Part shown: one piece after another, positions 35,014-43,918 of the stretch
Layout: each line of letters opens with the position of its first letter
Position numbering within the stretch: the stretch's first letter is position 1
NCBI RefSeq assembly: GCF_001514145.1
Contig: NZ_KQ948658.1
Span: 737,274 to 801,273, forward strand
Length of the DNA stretch: 64,000 bases
Direction of reading: 5' to 3'
Source of the DNA: Streptomyces canus
GTDB lineage: Bacteria > Actinomycetota > Actinomycetes > Streptomycetales > Streptomycetaceae
Notes under the pieces: model-generated
What the model saw: the letters and a program-made list of their open reading frames with translations, nothing else
Database searches by the model: none
What the model was told of the DNA's origin: nothing
Made by a program: the position numbers and the translations under genes

Positions 35014-37443
35014 ATGGCGGCACCCACTCCCGCCGACCAGGCCCGCGAGGCGGCCGTCGAGGCGGCGCTGGCAGGGCTCGACCTCGATGCCAAGGCAAGG
35101 CTCCTGTCGGGCCAGGACATGTGGACCCTGCCCGCGCTCCCCGAGATCGGCCTGGACTCCCTCGTCATGTCGGACGGCCCGATCGGTGTCCGGGGCGTGC
35201 GCTGGAGCGCCGACGACCCGTCGATCGCCCTGCCCTCCCCGACCGCGCTGGCCGCCGGCTGGGACCCGGAACTCGCCCGCCGCGCAGGGGTGCTGCTCGC
35301 CCAGGAGGCCCGCCGCAAGGGCGTCCACGTCCTCCTCGCCCCCACCGTCAACCTCCACCGCTCCCCGCTCGGCGGCCGCCACTTCGAGGCCTACAGCGAG
35401 GACCCGTACCTGACCGGACGGATCGGCGCCGGGTACGTCACCGGCGTACAGGAGGGCGGTGTCGGCACCACCGTCAAGCACTTCGTCGCCAACGACGCCG
35501 AGACCGACCGCTTCACGGTGAACAACCTGGTCTCCGAACGCGCCCTGCGCGAGCTGTACCTGGCGCCCTTCGAGCTCATCGTCGAGAACGCCCACCCGTG
35601 GGGCATCATGACCGCCTACAACACGGTCAACGGCACGACGATGACCGAGCACCACCACCTGGTCAACGAAGTCCTGCGCGGCGAATGGGGATTCGACGGC
35701 TACAACGTCTCCGACTGGATGGCCGCCCGCTCCACCAAGGCCGCCATCGAGGGCGGCCTCGACGTCGCCATGCCCGGCCCGACGACCGTCTACGGCGAGG
35801 CTCTCGCCCAGGCCGTGCGGGACGGGGAGGTCGAGGAGAGCGCGGTCGACACCGCCGTACGCAATGTGCTGCGGCTCACCGCCCGCGTCGGCATCCTGGA
35901 CGGTGCCGAACCCGTCGTCACCGAGCTTCCGGAGACCGTCGACGGCATCGAACTGGCCCGCGAGATCGCCCGCCGCTCCTTCGTGCTGGTCCGCAACCAG
36001 GGCGCGCTCCCGCTGAAGGCCGGCACGGTCGCCCTCATCGGCGCCGCCGCCCGCGACGCCCGTGTCCTCGGCGGCGGCTCCGCCACCGTCTTCCCGGACC
36101 GGATCGTCTCCCCGCTCGACGGCCTCACCGCCGCCCTCCCCGAGGGCACCCTCAGCTACGCCGTCGGCGCCGACCCCAACACCGAACTCGCCGCCGCCGA
36201 CAAGGGGTTCAGCCTCGAAGCGGTCTGCCGGGACGCGGCCGGCGAGGTCATCGGCGCGACCTCGGTGCCCAGCGGCCAGATCCAGTGGATGGGTTCGGAC
36301 CTCCCCGAGGGTGTCACCCACGACCGGCTGCACACGGTCGAGTTGACGGGCACCTTCACCCCGCGCGAGAGCGGCACCCACACCTTCGGCATCAAGGGAC
36401 TCGGCGCCTTCAAGCTGGCCGTCGACGGCACGACGTACTACGACGACGTCCAGCGCACCGACACGGACGACCCCTTCGTCACCTTCTTCGGCGCCCCCGA
36501 GCCCCGTGCCCAGGTCGAACTGACCGCGGGCGAGCCGATCGAGGTCTCCCTCACCCACGTCGTCGTCCTCCCCGAGGACATCCCGATGAAGGTCGTCACG
36601 TTCTCCCTCGCCCACCAGGACCCACGGCGCGACCCCGACGAACTGATCGCCGAGGCCGTCGAGGCGGCGCGCGACGCCGACACGGCCGTCGTCGTGGTCG
36701 CCACCACCGAGCGCGTCGAGTCCGAAGGCTACGACCGCAAGGACCTCGCGCTGCCGGGCCGCCAGGACGAGCTGGTCCGCGCGGTCGCCGCCGCCAACCC
36801 GAACACCGTCGTGGTCGTCAACTCCGGCTCCCCGGTGGAGCTGCCGTGGCGCGAGGACGTCGCCGCCGTCCTGCTCGGCTGGTTCCCCGGCCAGGAAGGG
36901 GGCGCGGCCCTCGCCGACGTGCTGACCGGCGCCCACGAGCCAGGCGGCCGCCTCCCCACCACCTGGGGCACCCTGGCCGACGCCCCGGTCACCCGGGTCG
37001 ATCCAGCGGACGGCGAACTCCCTTACAAGGAGGGCGTGTTCATCGGATACACGGCCTGGGAGAAGGAGGGCCGCACCCCGGCCTACCCCTTCGGCCACGG
37101 CCTCGGCTACACCGACTGGACCTACGAGTCCGTCGAGGTCCGCGGCACCACCGTCCGGGTCCGGCTGCGCAACTCCGGTTCCCGCGCGGGCCGTGAGGTC
37201 GTCCAGGTCTATCTGGCGCCCGCCGGGCCCGACGCCGAGCGCCCGGCCCGCCGGCTCGCCGGATTCGCGGGGACCGCGGCCGGTCCCGGCGAGAGCGTCG
37301 AGGTCACCGTGGAGATCCCGCGCCGGGCCTTCGAGATCTGGGACGAGAAGACCTCATCGTGGTCGTATGTGAAGGGTTCGTACGAAATCCAGGTGGGGCG
37401 CTCGATCGGCGACCGCCGGGTCACCGCGACGATTAACGTCTGA
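35014..37443 (+). CDS. GH3 beta-glycosidase with PA14 domain
   Basis: The 809-residue enzyme has the GH3 TIM barrel (SDGPIGVRG, KHFVANDAETDR, GIMTAYNTVNG and the nucleophile in VSDWMAA, about Asp234), a second alpha/beta domain (RRSFVLVRNQGALPL, DTAVVVVATTERVESEG), an inserted PA14 lectin-like domain between (ESGTHTFGIKGLGAFKLAVDG) and a C-terminal fibronectin-like domain. No signal peptide is seen, so it acts inside the cell on imported disaccharides or is released by lysis. Beta-glucosidase or beta-xylosidase are both possible. GAGGAGG precedes the ATG. It is under the divergent TetR protein and ends at a bidirectional terminator. Confidence 0.92.
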   Translation: MAAPTPADQAREAAVEAALAGLDLDAKARLLSGQDMWTLPALPEIGLDSLVMSDGPIGVRGVRWSADDPSIALPSPTALAAGWDPELARRAGVLLAQEARRKGVHVLLAPTVNLHRSPLGGRHFEAYSEDPYLTGRIGAGYVTGVQEGGVGTTVKHFVANDAETDRFTVNNLVSERALRELYLAPFELIVENAHPWGIMTAYNTVNGTTMTEHHHLVNEVLRGEWGFDGYNVSDWMAARSTKAAIEGGLDVAMPGPTTVYGEALAQAVRDGEVEESAVDTAVRNVLRLTARVGILDGAEPVVTELPETVDGIELAREIARRSFVLVRNQGALPLKAGTVALIGAAARDARVLGGGSATVFPDRIVSPLDGLTAALPEGTLSYAVGADPNTELAAADKGFSLEAVCRDAAGEVIGATSVPSGQIQWMGSDLPEGVTHDRLHTVELTGTFTPRESGTHTFGIKGLGAFKLAVDGTTYYDDVQRTDTDDPFVTFFGAPEPRAQVELTAGEPIEVSLTHVVVLPEDIPMKVVTFSLAHQDPRRDPDELIAEAVEAARDADTAVVVVATTERVESEGYDRKDLALPGRQDELVRAVAAANPNTVVVVNSGSPVELPWREDVAAVLLGWFPGQEGGAALADVLTGAHEPGGRLPTTWGTLADAPVTRVDPADGELPYKEGVFIGYTAWEKEGRTPAYPFGHGLGYTDWTYESVEVRGTTVRVRLRNSGSRAGREVVQVYLAPAGPDAERPARRLAGFAGTAAGPGESVEVTVEIPRRAFEIWDEKTSSWSYVKGSYEIQVGRSIGDRRVTATINV

Positions 37444-37471
37444 TCCGAGAGGGCACAGCCCTCACACAAGC

Positions 37472-37507
37472 AGCCCCGGCCCGGGACCTGACCCCTGGGC
37501 CGGGGCT
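37472..37507 (+). terminator. Bidirectional terminator between GH3 and galM
   Basis: AGCCCCGGCCC (37472-37482) pairs perfectly with GGGCCGGGGCT (37497-37507) around a 14-base loop, between two convergent genes. Confidence 0.8.
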
Positions 37508-37516
37508 CGTCCGTGT

Positions 37517-38488
37517 CTACCGGGTCGTGAATCCGTAGACCGTCTCCGAGCGATAGGTCTCTCCCGGCCGCAGCACCGTGCTCGGGAACTCCGGCCGGTT
37601 CGGGGAGTCGGGGAAGTGCTGGGTCTCCAGCGCGATGCCGTCGCCGGGCGCGAAGGGCTCGGGCAGATGGTCCGCGGTGTACAGCTGGAGACCCGGCTCG
37701 GTGGTCGCCACCGTCAGCACCCGGCCGGATGCGGGGTCGGACAATTCGGCGACCTCGACGGCCCCTTCGGTGATCCCCTTGTCGAGCACGAAGTTGTGGT
37801 CGTAGCCCGCGCCGACCTTGCGCGTCCGACGGAAGTCGAAGCGGGTGTCCGCGACCTCCTCGATCCCGGTCGGGATCAGATCGGCGTCGACCGGGGTGAA
37901 CCGCGAGGCGTCGATCCGCAGTTCGTGCCCGCCCGCGTTCCCGGAGCCGGCCAGGTTGAAGTAGCTGTGATTGGTCAGGTTGACGATGGTCGGCGCGTCG
38001 GTGACCGCCTCGTACGAGATCCGCAGCGCGCCCGACTCGTCCAGGCTGTACGTCCCCGAGACCTCGAGGCGCCCCGGGAAGCCCTCCTCGCCGTGCGCGC
38101 TGACCCGGCTCAGCCGCACCCCGTGCTCGCCGGCGGGCTCCATGTCCCACACCCGCTTGTCGAAACCGCGCTCGCCGCCGTGCAGGGAGTTGGGCGCGTT
38201 GTTGGGGGCGAGGGCGTAGGTCAGCCCGTCGAGCTCGAAGCGGCCGCCCGCGATCCGGTTGGCGTACCGCCCGATGAAGGCGCCGAGATACGGACCGGAG
38301 TGCTCCAGATACCCCTCCAGCTCGGCGAACCCCAGCACCACGTCCGCCGTCCGCCCGTCCCGGTCCGGAACCTCGACCGACTGCACGATCCCGCCGTACG
38401 ACAGGATCCGCACGCGGACGCCCGCGCGCTCCAGGGTCCAGCGGTGAACCGGGGTGCCGTCGGAAAGTGTGGCGAAGAGTTCGTTCAT
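37517..38488 (-). CDS. galM: Aldose 1-epimerase, second copy
   Basis: The 323-residue mutarotase has GTPVHRWTLERAG, LSYGGIVQSVEVPDRDG, GRYANRIAGGRF, NSLHGGERGFDKRVW, VNLTNHSYFNLAG (catalytic His), AGYDHNFVLD and IALETQHFPDSPNRP (Glu region). It is shorter than the copy at 7050 by about 25 residues and clearly a diverged paralogue, not a recent duplicate. It starts 10 bases behind the SGNH lipoprotein gene stop, so the two are probably one transcript, which is an odd pairing. Confidence 0.93.
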   Translation of the reverse strand: MNELFATLSDGTPVHRWTLERAGVRVRILSYGGIVQSVEVPDRDGRTADVVLGFAELEGYLEHSGPYLGAFIGRYANRIAGGRFELDGLTYALAPNNAPNSLHGGERGFDKRVWDMEPAGEHGVRLSRVSAHGEEGFPGRLEVSGTYSLDESGALRISYEAVTDAPTIVNLTNHSYFNLAGSGNAGGHELRIDASRFTPVDADLIPTGIEEVADTRFDFRRTRKVGAGYDHNFVLDKGITEGAVEVAELSDPASGRVLTVATTEPGLQLYTADHLPEPFAPGDGIALETQHFPDSPNRPEFPSTVLRPGETYRSETVYGFTTR

Positions 38489-38498
38489 GTGCGGAACT

Positions 38499-39383
38499 TT
38501 AAGTCACGGACCTGACCTTGCGGTATGCGATCTCCGCCAGACGCGCCTGTCCGTTCACACTCGGGTGGAACCAGTCCCAGTGGCTGAGCTGGTCGGTGCC
38601 GAACCGGTAGTCGTACACCGCGCCCCCGTCGTACCGGCAGTGCTCGTCCTCGGCGCACACGTCCTTCAGTACGGAGTTGTAGGCCTCCACCCGGTCCTGC
38701 ACGGTGTCCCGCCGCTCGGTCGCCGCCGCGTCCAGGGCGTCCGCGTCGGCCAGCATCGACGGACACACGCCCAGCTTCCACACCTGCTTGCCCAGCGGAT
38801 TGGCGCGGCCCTCGGACCACAGCCGCTTGAGGTTCGGCACGCTCGCCACGTACACCTGCGCCTTGGGCGCCTGCTTGCGCAGCACGCTCAGCGCGTCCTC
38901 GAAGCCGGACCGGAACGCGGACACCGAGGTCATCGCCGCCGTGGAGTCCCGGCAGGCGTCGTTGGCGCCCACCATCACCGTCACCAGAGCGGGCGTCCGC
39001 GCCGCCGCCTGTGCCATCTGCCCGGAGAGATCGGCCATCCGGGCCCCGGACACCGCGTAGTTCCAGCTGCGCTCGGCCGCCTTCGCCCGCCCCAGCAGCC
39101 GTACGGCGAGAGAGTCGACCTGGGTGCTGGCGCCGGTGGCCCAGGACACGTCGGGGCAGTCCTTCAGGATCCCGCAGGCGTCGAAACCGCGCGTGATGGA
39201 GTCGCCGACAGCGGCTATCGAAGCCGGGCTGCTGTCCCACGCCGGAGTGGGCTTCGGTGAGGGTTTGGCCTTCTGGGTGGGTCCCGCCGAGTCGCCCCCC
39301 ACCGCGTCACACCCGGTGACGCCCAGGAGAGCCGCCGTCAGGACGGCGACGACGGCCCGTGAACGGGGGCCCTGCTTGCGCAT
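38499..39383 (-). CDS. SGNH/GDSL-family hydrolase lipoprotein
   Basis: The 294-residue protein has a lipoprotein signal (VVAVLTAALLGVTGC, lipobox Cys near residue 25). The SGNH blocks are visible: IAAVGDSITRGFD (nucleophile Ser), WNYAVSGARMADL (Gly), VMVGANDACRDS (Asn), and HWDWFHPSVNGQARLA (Asp and His). It is an extracellular esterase or lipase acting on polysaccharide or lipid esters. Six to seven Cys residues suggest disulfides. AGGGGA is 9 bases before the ATG. It lies directly upstream of galM on the same strand. Confidence 0.9.
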   Translation of the reverse strand: MRKQGPRSRAVVAVLTAALLGVTGCDAVGGDSAGPTQKAKPSPKPTPAWDSSPASIAAVGDSITRGFDACGILKDCPDVSWATGASTQVDSLAVRLLGRAKAAERSWNYAVSGARMADLSGQMAQAAARTPALVTVMVGANDACRDSTAAMTSVSAFRSGFEDALSVLRKQAPKAQVYVASVPNLKRLWSEGRANPLGKQVWKLGVCPSMLADADALDAAATERRDTVQDRVEAYNSVLKDVCAEDEHCRYDGGAVYDYRFGTDQLSHWDWFHPSVNGQARLAEIAYRKVRSVT

Positions 39384-39573
39384 CCGTGGTGTTCCCCTCG
39401 TGAAAATGATGGTCCTCTCATAACAACGCATAAGAGTTCCCGGTGACCGCGAGGGAACGATCGACACCCGTACTAGCGTCCTGCCGGGTGAATGCCGGGC
39501 GTTTCGGGGCACTGGGACCGACGGTACGTCACACTCCTTGCCCCGCCGCACGGTAGCCTCGCCATCAACGTGG

Positions 39574-39602
39574 CTGGCCGGCATCGCCGCCATGCCGGCC
39601 AG
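39574..39602 (+). promoter_or_regulatory. Perfect hairpin just upstream of the DUF3145 gene
   Basis: CTGGCCGGCAT (39574-39584) pairs perfectly with ATGCCGGCCAG (39592-39602) around CGCCGCC, 32 bases before the GTG start. It lies in the probable leader of DUF3145 on the plus strand, where no upstream plus-strand gene needs a terminator. Confidence 0.55.
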
Positions 39603-39634
39603 CAAGACTTGTCCCGCTCTGCCCGGAGGTCCCG

Positions 39635-40129
39635 GTGACGACACGTGGAGTTCTGTACGTGCACTCCGCGCCGCGCGCGCTGTGCCCGCACGTCGAGTGG
39701 GCCGTCGCCGGGGTGCTCGGCACGCGCGTCAACCTCGACTGGATCCGGCAGCCGGCCGCACCGGGCACCTGGCGCTCGGAGTTCTCCTGGAAGGGCGAGG
39801 CAGGCACGGCGTCCAAGCTCGCGTCGGCCCTCAGAGGCTGGCACCTGCTGCGCTTCGAGGTCACGGCCGAGCCCTGCGCCACCGCCGAGGGCGAGCGCTA
39901 CAGCTGCACTCCGGAACTGGGCATCTTCCACGCCGTCACGGGCATCCACGGCGACATCCTGATCCCGGAGGACCGTCTGCGCGCGGCCCTGACCCGCTCG
40001 CAGCGCGGGGAGACGGACCTGGAGGCCGAGCTGGCCAAGCTCCTCGGCAAGCCCTGGGACGACGAACTGGAGCCCTTCAGGTATGCCGGTGAGGGCGCCC
40101 CGGTCCGCTGGCTGCACCAGGTCGTCTGA
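39635..40129 (+). CDS. DUF3145 domain protein
   Basis: The 164-residue protein matches DUF3145, a small actinobacterial family: TTRGVLYVHSAPRALCPHVEWAVAGVLG, LDWIRQPAAPGTWRSEFSW, LRFEVTAEPC, GIFHAVTGIHGDILIPEDRLR and the C-terminal VRWLHQVV. No signal or membrane part is present and no catalytic residues are established. GGAGG lies five bases before the GTG. It is convergent with the fab operon, and a strong terminator separates them. Its constant presence beside fab genes in Streptomyces, if confirmed, would suggest a link with lipid metabolism. Confidence 0.85.
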   Translation: MTTRGVLYVHSAPRALCPHVEWAVAGVLGTRVNLDWIRQPAAPGTWRSEFSWKGEAGTASKLASALRGWHLLRFEVTAEPCATAEGERYSCTPELGIFHAVTGIHGDILIPEDRLRAALTRSQRGETDLEAELAKLLGKPWDDELEPFRYAGEGAPVRWLHQVV

Positions 40130-40143
40130 GGTCTCCGCACACG

Positions 40144-40177
40144 TGAAGGGCCCCCACCGACCGGTGGGGGCCCTTCA
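40144..40177 (+). terminator. Bidirectional terminator between DUF3145 and fabF
   Basis: TGAAGGGCCCCCACC (40144-40158) pairs perfectly with GGTGGGGGCCCTTCA (40163-40177) with a four-base loop between convergent genes. This is the strongest hairpin in this part of the window. Confidence 0.9.
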
Positions 40178-40194
40178 GTTGCGTACGAACGATC

Positions 40195-41466
40195 TCAGAC
40201 CGTACGGAACGCCAGCACCACGTTGTGCCCGCCGAACCCGAACGAGTCGTTCAGCGCGGCGATACGGCCCTCCACGGGCAGCTTGCGGGCCTCGCCGCGG
40301 ACGACGTCGGCGTTGGCCTCGGCCTCCGGGTCGAGGTTCTCGACGTTGATGGTCGGCGGAGCCACCCGGTGGTACAGGGCGAGCACCGTCGCGACCGTCT
40401 CCACGCCGCCCGCGCCACCCAGCAGGTGACCGGTCATCGACTTGGTGGCGGACACGGCCATGTGGTCGGCGTCGTCGCCGAACACCTTCCGCAGCGCCTT
40501 GAGCTCGGCGATGTCACCGGCCGGGGTGGACGTGGCGTGCGCGTTGACGTGCACGATCTCCGCCGGGTCCAGGTCGGTGCTGGCCAGCAGGTTCTCGAGC
40601 GCGCGCGAGATGCCACGCCCCTCGGGCTCCGGCTGCACGATGTCGTGGGCGTCGGCGGAGACGCCCTGACCCACCGCCTCGGCGTACACCCGCGCACCGC
40701 GCGCGGCGGCGTGCTCGGCGGACTCCAGGACGACGACACCGGCGCCCTCGCCGAGGACGAAGCCGTCCCGGGCGATGTCGTAGGGCCGCGAGGCGCCCTC
40801 GGGGTTCTCGTTGTTCTTGGACATCGCCATCATGTTGCCGAACGCGGCGATGGGCAGCGGGTGGATCGCCGCCTCCGTGCCACCGGCGACGACGACGTCG
40901 GCGCGGCCGGTACGGATCATCTCGATGCCGTAGCCGATGGCCTCGGCGCCCGACGCACAGGCGGAGACCGGGGTGTGCACGCCCGCGCGGGCGCCCACCA
41001 GCAGACCCACGTTGGCGGACGGGCCGTTGGGCATCAGCATCGGCACGGTGTGCGGGGAGACGCGGCGGACGCCCTTCTCCTTGAGCACGTCGTACTGGTC
41101 GAGCAGGGTCGTCACGCCACCGATGCCGGAGGCGATGACGGCGCCGAGACGGTCGGGGTCGACCTTGTCGTCCTCGCCGGCCTTGGCTTCGAAGCCCGCG
41201 TCGGCCCACGCCTCCTTGGCCGCGATCAGCGCGAACTGCGCCGAGCGGTCGAGACGGCGGGCCTGCGGGCGGGGAATCACCTCGGTCGGCTCCACCGCGA
41301 TCTGCGCGGCGATGCGGACCGCCTGCTCAGCGGCCCACTCCTGCTCCAGGGGCTTGACGCCGGACTTGCCGGCGACCAGACCCTCCCAGGTAGAGGCTGC
41401 GTCGCCACCCAGCGGTGTGGTTGCGCCGATACCGGTGACGACCACGGTGCGATTGGTCGGGCTCAC
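40195..41466 (-). CDS. fabF: Beta-ketoacyl-ACP synthase II
   Basis: The 423-residue condensing enzyme elongates acyl-ACP with malonyl-ACP in fatty-acid synthesis. The catalytic triad is visible: Cys170 (VSACASGAEAIG), His in VNAHATSTPAGD, and KSMTGHLLGGAGG with Lys and His. The GTG at 41466 is chosen over upstream frames because GGAGAAAG lies seven bases before it. It is the last gene of fabD-fabH-acpP-fabF, as in other Streptomyces, and ends at a strong bidirectional terminator. Confidence 0.97.
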   Translation of the reverse strand: MSPTNRTVVVTGIGATTPLGGDAASTWEGLVAGKSGVKPLEQEWAAEQAVRIAAQIAVEPTEVIPRPQARRLDRSAQFALIAAKEAWADAGFEAKAGEDDKVDPDRLGAVIASGIGGVTTLLDQYDVLKEKGVRRVSPHTVPMLMPNGPSANVGLLVGARAGVHTPVSACASGAEAIGYGIEMIRTGRADVVVAGGTEAAIHPLPIAAFGNMMAMSKNNENPEGASRPYDIARDGFVLGEGAGVVVLESAEHAAARGARVYAEAVGQGVSADAHDIVQPEPEGRGISRALENLLASTDLDPAEIVHVNAHATSTPAGDIAELKALRKVFGDDADHMAVSATKSMTGHLLGGAGGVETVATVLALYHRVAPPTINVENLDPEAEANADVVRGEARKLPVEGRIAALNDSFGFGGHNVVLAFRTV

Positions 41467-41542
41467 GGGAAATCTTTCTCCAACGTTACGAGGATTAAGC
41501 GGCGCCACCGCCGGGTGGCGGGGCCGGCACGTCCGGCCTGGA

Positions 41543-41560
41543 GGGCTCCGGAGGGAGCCC
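41543..41560 (-). promoter_or_regulatory. Intercistronic hairpin between acpP and fabF
   Basis: GGGCTCC (41543-41549) pairs with GGAGCCC (41554-41560) over a four-base loop, eight bases beyond the acpP stop. It may partly stop transcription or protect the 3' end so that acyl carrier protein is made in excess of FabF. Confidence 0.45.
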
Positions 41561-41567
41561 GGGAGAC

Positions 41568-41816
41568 TCAGGCCTGGTGCTTGAGGATGTAGTCGGTCGC
41601 GTCGCCGACCGTCTTGAGGTTCTTGACGTCGTCGTCCGGGATCTTGACGTCGAAGCGCTCTTCAGCGGCGACGACGACCTCGACCATGGACAGCGAGTCG
41701 ACGTCCAGGTCGTCGGTGAAGGACTTGTCCAGCTGGACGTCCTCAACCGGGATGCCGGCGATCTCGTTCACGATGTCGGCAAGACCGGCGACGATCTCTT
41801 CCTGAGTGGCGGCCAT
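41568..41816 (-). CDS. acpP: Acyl carrier protein of fatty-acid synthesis
   Basis: The 82-residue acidic protein carries the phosphopantetheine attachment motif DVDSLSMVE with Ser41. Length, the four-helix pattern and position between fabH and fabF identify the primary-metabolism ACP rather than a polyketide ACP. It holds growing acyl chains by thioester in the cytoplasm. GGAG-type bases precede the ATG. Confidence 0.97.
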   Translation of the reverse strand: MAATQEEIVAGLADIVNEIAGIPVEDVQLDKSFTDDLDVDSLSMVEVVVAAEERFDVKIPDDDVKNLKTVGDATDYILKHQA

Positions 41817-41893
41817 TGGGCGCTCCTTCGTTTTCTTATCCAGAGGGTTGGCAGTGCTTCCCGTCCCGGACCGATCGATCCGGCACGGAGTGC

Positions 41894-42889
41894 CTAGGGG
41901 AGGGTAACGACAGTGGCGGCGTAGACGAGACCCGCCCCGAATCCGATGACGAGCGCGGTGTCGCCGCTCTTCGCCTCGCCGGTCGCCAGGAGCCGCTCCA
42001 TGGCGAGCGGGATCGAGGCGGCCGAGGTGTTGCCGGTGGTGCGCACGTCACGCGCGACCGTGACGTGCGCCGGCAGCTTCAGCGTCTTCACCATCGAGTC
42101 GATGATCCGCTCGTTGGCCTGGTGGGGAATGAAGACGTCCAGGTCGTCCGGGCTGATCCCGGCCGCGTCCAGCGCCTGCTGGGCGACCTTCGCCATCTCG
42201 AACACGGCCCAGCGGAACACCGCTTGGCCCTCCTGCGTGATCGCAGGGAACTTGCCCGTGGAGTCGTACTCGGTCCACGCCACGGTCTGCTTGATCGTCT
42301 CGGACTTGTCGCCCTCGGAGCCCCAGACGGTGGGGCCGATGGCCGGCTCCTGGGCGGGGCCCACCACGACCGCGCCGGCACCGTCGCCGAACAGGAAGGC
42401 CGTGGCGCGGTCCTCCAGGTCGGTCAGGTCGGACAGCCGCTCGACACCGATGACGAGGACGTACTCCGCCGAGCCCTCGACGATCATGCCCTTGGCGAGG
42501 GTGAGGCCGTAGCCGAAGCCCGCGCAGCCCGCCGAGATGTCGAACGCGGCGGCCTTGTTCGTGCCCAGCTTGTCGGCGATCTCCGTCGCCACGGCCGGCG
42601 TCTGCTTGAAGTGCGAGACGGTCGAGACGATCACGCCGCCGATCTGTTCGGCGGAGATCCCGGCGTCGGCGATCGCCTTGCCGGACGCCTCGATCGACAT
42701 CGCGGCGACGGTCTCCTCGGCGTTCGCCCAGTGCCGGGTCTCGATGCCGGAGCGCGAGCGGATCCACTCGTCGGACGAGTCGATCGTCTCGAGGATCACC
42801 TCGTTCGGCACGACCCGGGTCGGGCGGTAGCCGCCGACACCTAGGATGCGCGCGTACGGGGCGCCCTTGCTGGGCTTGATCTTCGACAT
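41894..42889 (-). CDS. fabH: Beta-ketoacyl-ACP synthase III
   Basis: The 331-residue enzyme starts fatty-acid synthesis by condensing acyl-CoA with malonyl-ACP. Cys122 (DISAGCAGFGYGL), His in IPHQANERIID and Asn in GNTSAASIPLA form the active site. Streptomyces FabH prefers branched starters such as isobutyryl-CoA, which explains the branched fatty acids of the genus. The ATG at 42889 has AGGAG nine bases upstream; an in-frame start seven codons earlier overlaps fabD and is less likely. Confidence 0.96.
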   Translation of the reverse strand: MSKIKPSKGAPYARILGVGGYRPTRVVPNEVILETIDSSDEWIRSRSGIETRHWANAEETVAAMSIEASGKAIADAGISAEQIGGVIVSTVSHFKQTPAVATEIADKLGTNKAAAFDISAGCAGFGYGLTLAKGMIVEGSAEYVLVIGVERLSDLTDLEDRATAFLFGDGAGAVVVGPAQEPAIGPTVWGSEGDKSETIKQTVAWTEYDSTGKFPAITQEGQAVFRWAVFEMAKVAQQALDAAGISPDDLDVFIPHQANERIIDSMVKTLKLPAHVTVARDVRTTGNTSAASIPLAMERLLATGEAKSGDTALVIGFGAGLVYAATVVTLP

Positions 42890-42905
42890 GCTCTCGTGCT
42901 CCTTC

Positions 42906-43835
42906 TCAGGCACCGTGCTCGGCGATGAGCTCGCGAGCAGCGTCGAGGTCCTCGGGGGTCTTCAGTGCCAGCGTCTTGACGCCGGGCAGCGCGCGCTTGG
43001 CGAGGCCGACCAGCGTGCCGCCGGGGGAGACCTCGATGAACGCGGTGGCGCCGAGCTGCTTGAACGTCTCCATGCACAGGTCCCAGCGCACCGGGTTGGC
43101 GACCTGCCCGACCAGTCGCTCCAGCACCTCGGCGCCGGTGGCGACGGCCTGGCCGTCCTTGTTGGAGACGTAGGTGACCGTCGGGTCGGCCGGCGTCAGG
43201 TCGGCGGCGGCCTTGGCGAGCGCGTCGACCGCGGGAGCCATGTGGTGCGTGTGGAAGGCGCCGGCGACCTTGAGCGGGACGACCTTGCGGACGCCCTCGG
43301 GCTTGTCGTCGTTCAGGACCGCGAGCTGCTCCAGCGTGCCCGCGGCGACGATCTGCCCCGCGCCGTTGACGTTCGCCGGGGTCAGACCGAGCTTCTCCAG
43401 GTGCGCGACGGAGACCTCGGGGTCGCCGCCGAGCAGCGCCGACATGCCGGTCTCGGTGATCGCGGCGGCGTCGGCCATGGCCAGCCCCCGCTTGCGTACG
43501 AGGGTGAGGGCGGCGGTGTCGTCCAGAACGCCCGCGAAGGCGGCGGCGGTGATCTCACCGACACTGTGCCCCGCGACCGCGCCGGGGGCGATGTCGGTGA
43601 TGGCACCGAGTGCCGAGGCGGACAGGATCCCGGCCGCGACCAGCAGCGGCTGGGCCACCGCGGTGTCACGGATGGCGTCCGCGTCGGCCTGTGTGCCGTA
43701 GTGGGCAAGGTCCAGGCCGATGGCGTCGGACCACGCGGCGACGCGGTCCGCGGCACCGGGGAGTTCGAGCCAGGGGGTCAGGAAGCCGGGCGTCTGGGCG
43801 CCCTGGCCGGGAGCGACGAGTACGAGCACTCTCAC
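42906..43835 (-). CDS. fabD: Malonyl-CoA:ACP transacylase
   Basis: The 309-residue acyltransferase moves malonyl from CoA to ACP. The nucleophile Ser91 (AVAGHSVGEITAAAF), the APGQGAQ oxyanion motif at residues 8-14 and the catalytic His in GAFHTHHM are present. It may also serve polyketide synthases lacking their own transacylase. The GTG start is preceded by AGAGAGA. It is the first structural gene after fasR, 83 bases away, and that gap holds a palindrome. Confidence 0.96.
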   Translation of the reverse strand: MRVLVLVAPGQGAQTPGFLTPWLELPGAADRVAAWSDAIGLDLAHYGTQADADAIRDTAVAQPLLVAAGILSASALGAITDIAPGAVAGHSVGEITAAAFAGVLDDTAALTLVRKRGLAMADAAAITETGMSALLGGDPEVSVAHLEKLGLTPANVNGAGQIVAAGTLEQLAVLNDDKPEGVRKVVPLKVAGAFHTHHMAPAVDALAKAAADLTPADPTVTYVSNKDGQAVATGAEVLERLVGQVANPVRWDLCMETFKQLGATAFIEVSPGGTLVGLAKRALPGVKTLALKTPEDLDAARELIAEHGA

Positions 43836-43895
43836 ACTCTCTCTTGAGGGCGGCCCAAGCCGCCCGTGGGGACAGGGACGAAGAACATGGAGGGG

Positions 43896-43916
43896 TTTTG
43901 TGGGGCCCCGACAAAA
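43896..43916. promoter_or_regulatory. Palindrome in the fasR-fabD gap, candidate FasR site
   Basis: TTTTGT-GGGGCCCC-G-ACAAAA forms an almost perfect 21-base palindrome two bases past the fasR stop and about 60 bases before fabD. FasR of S. coelicolor is known to activate fabD from sites in this gap. Whether this palindrome is that site is inference. Confidence 0.45.
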
Positions 43917-43918
43917 GC

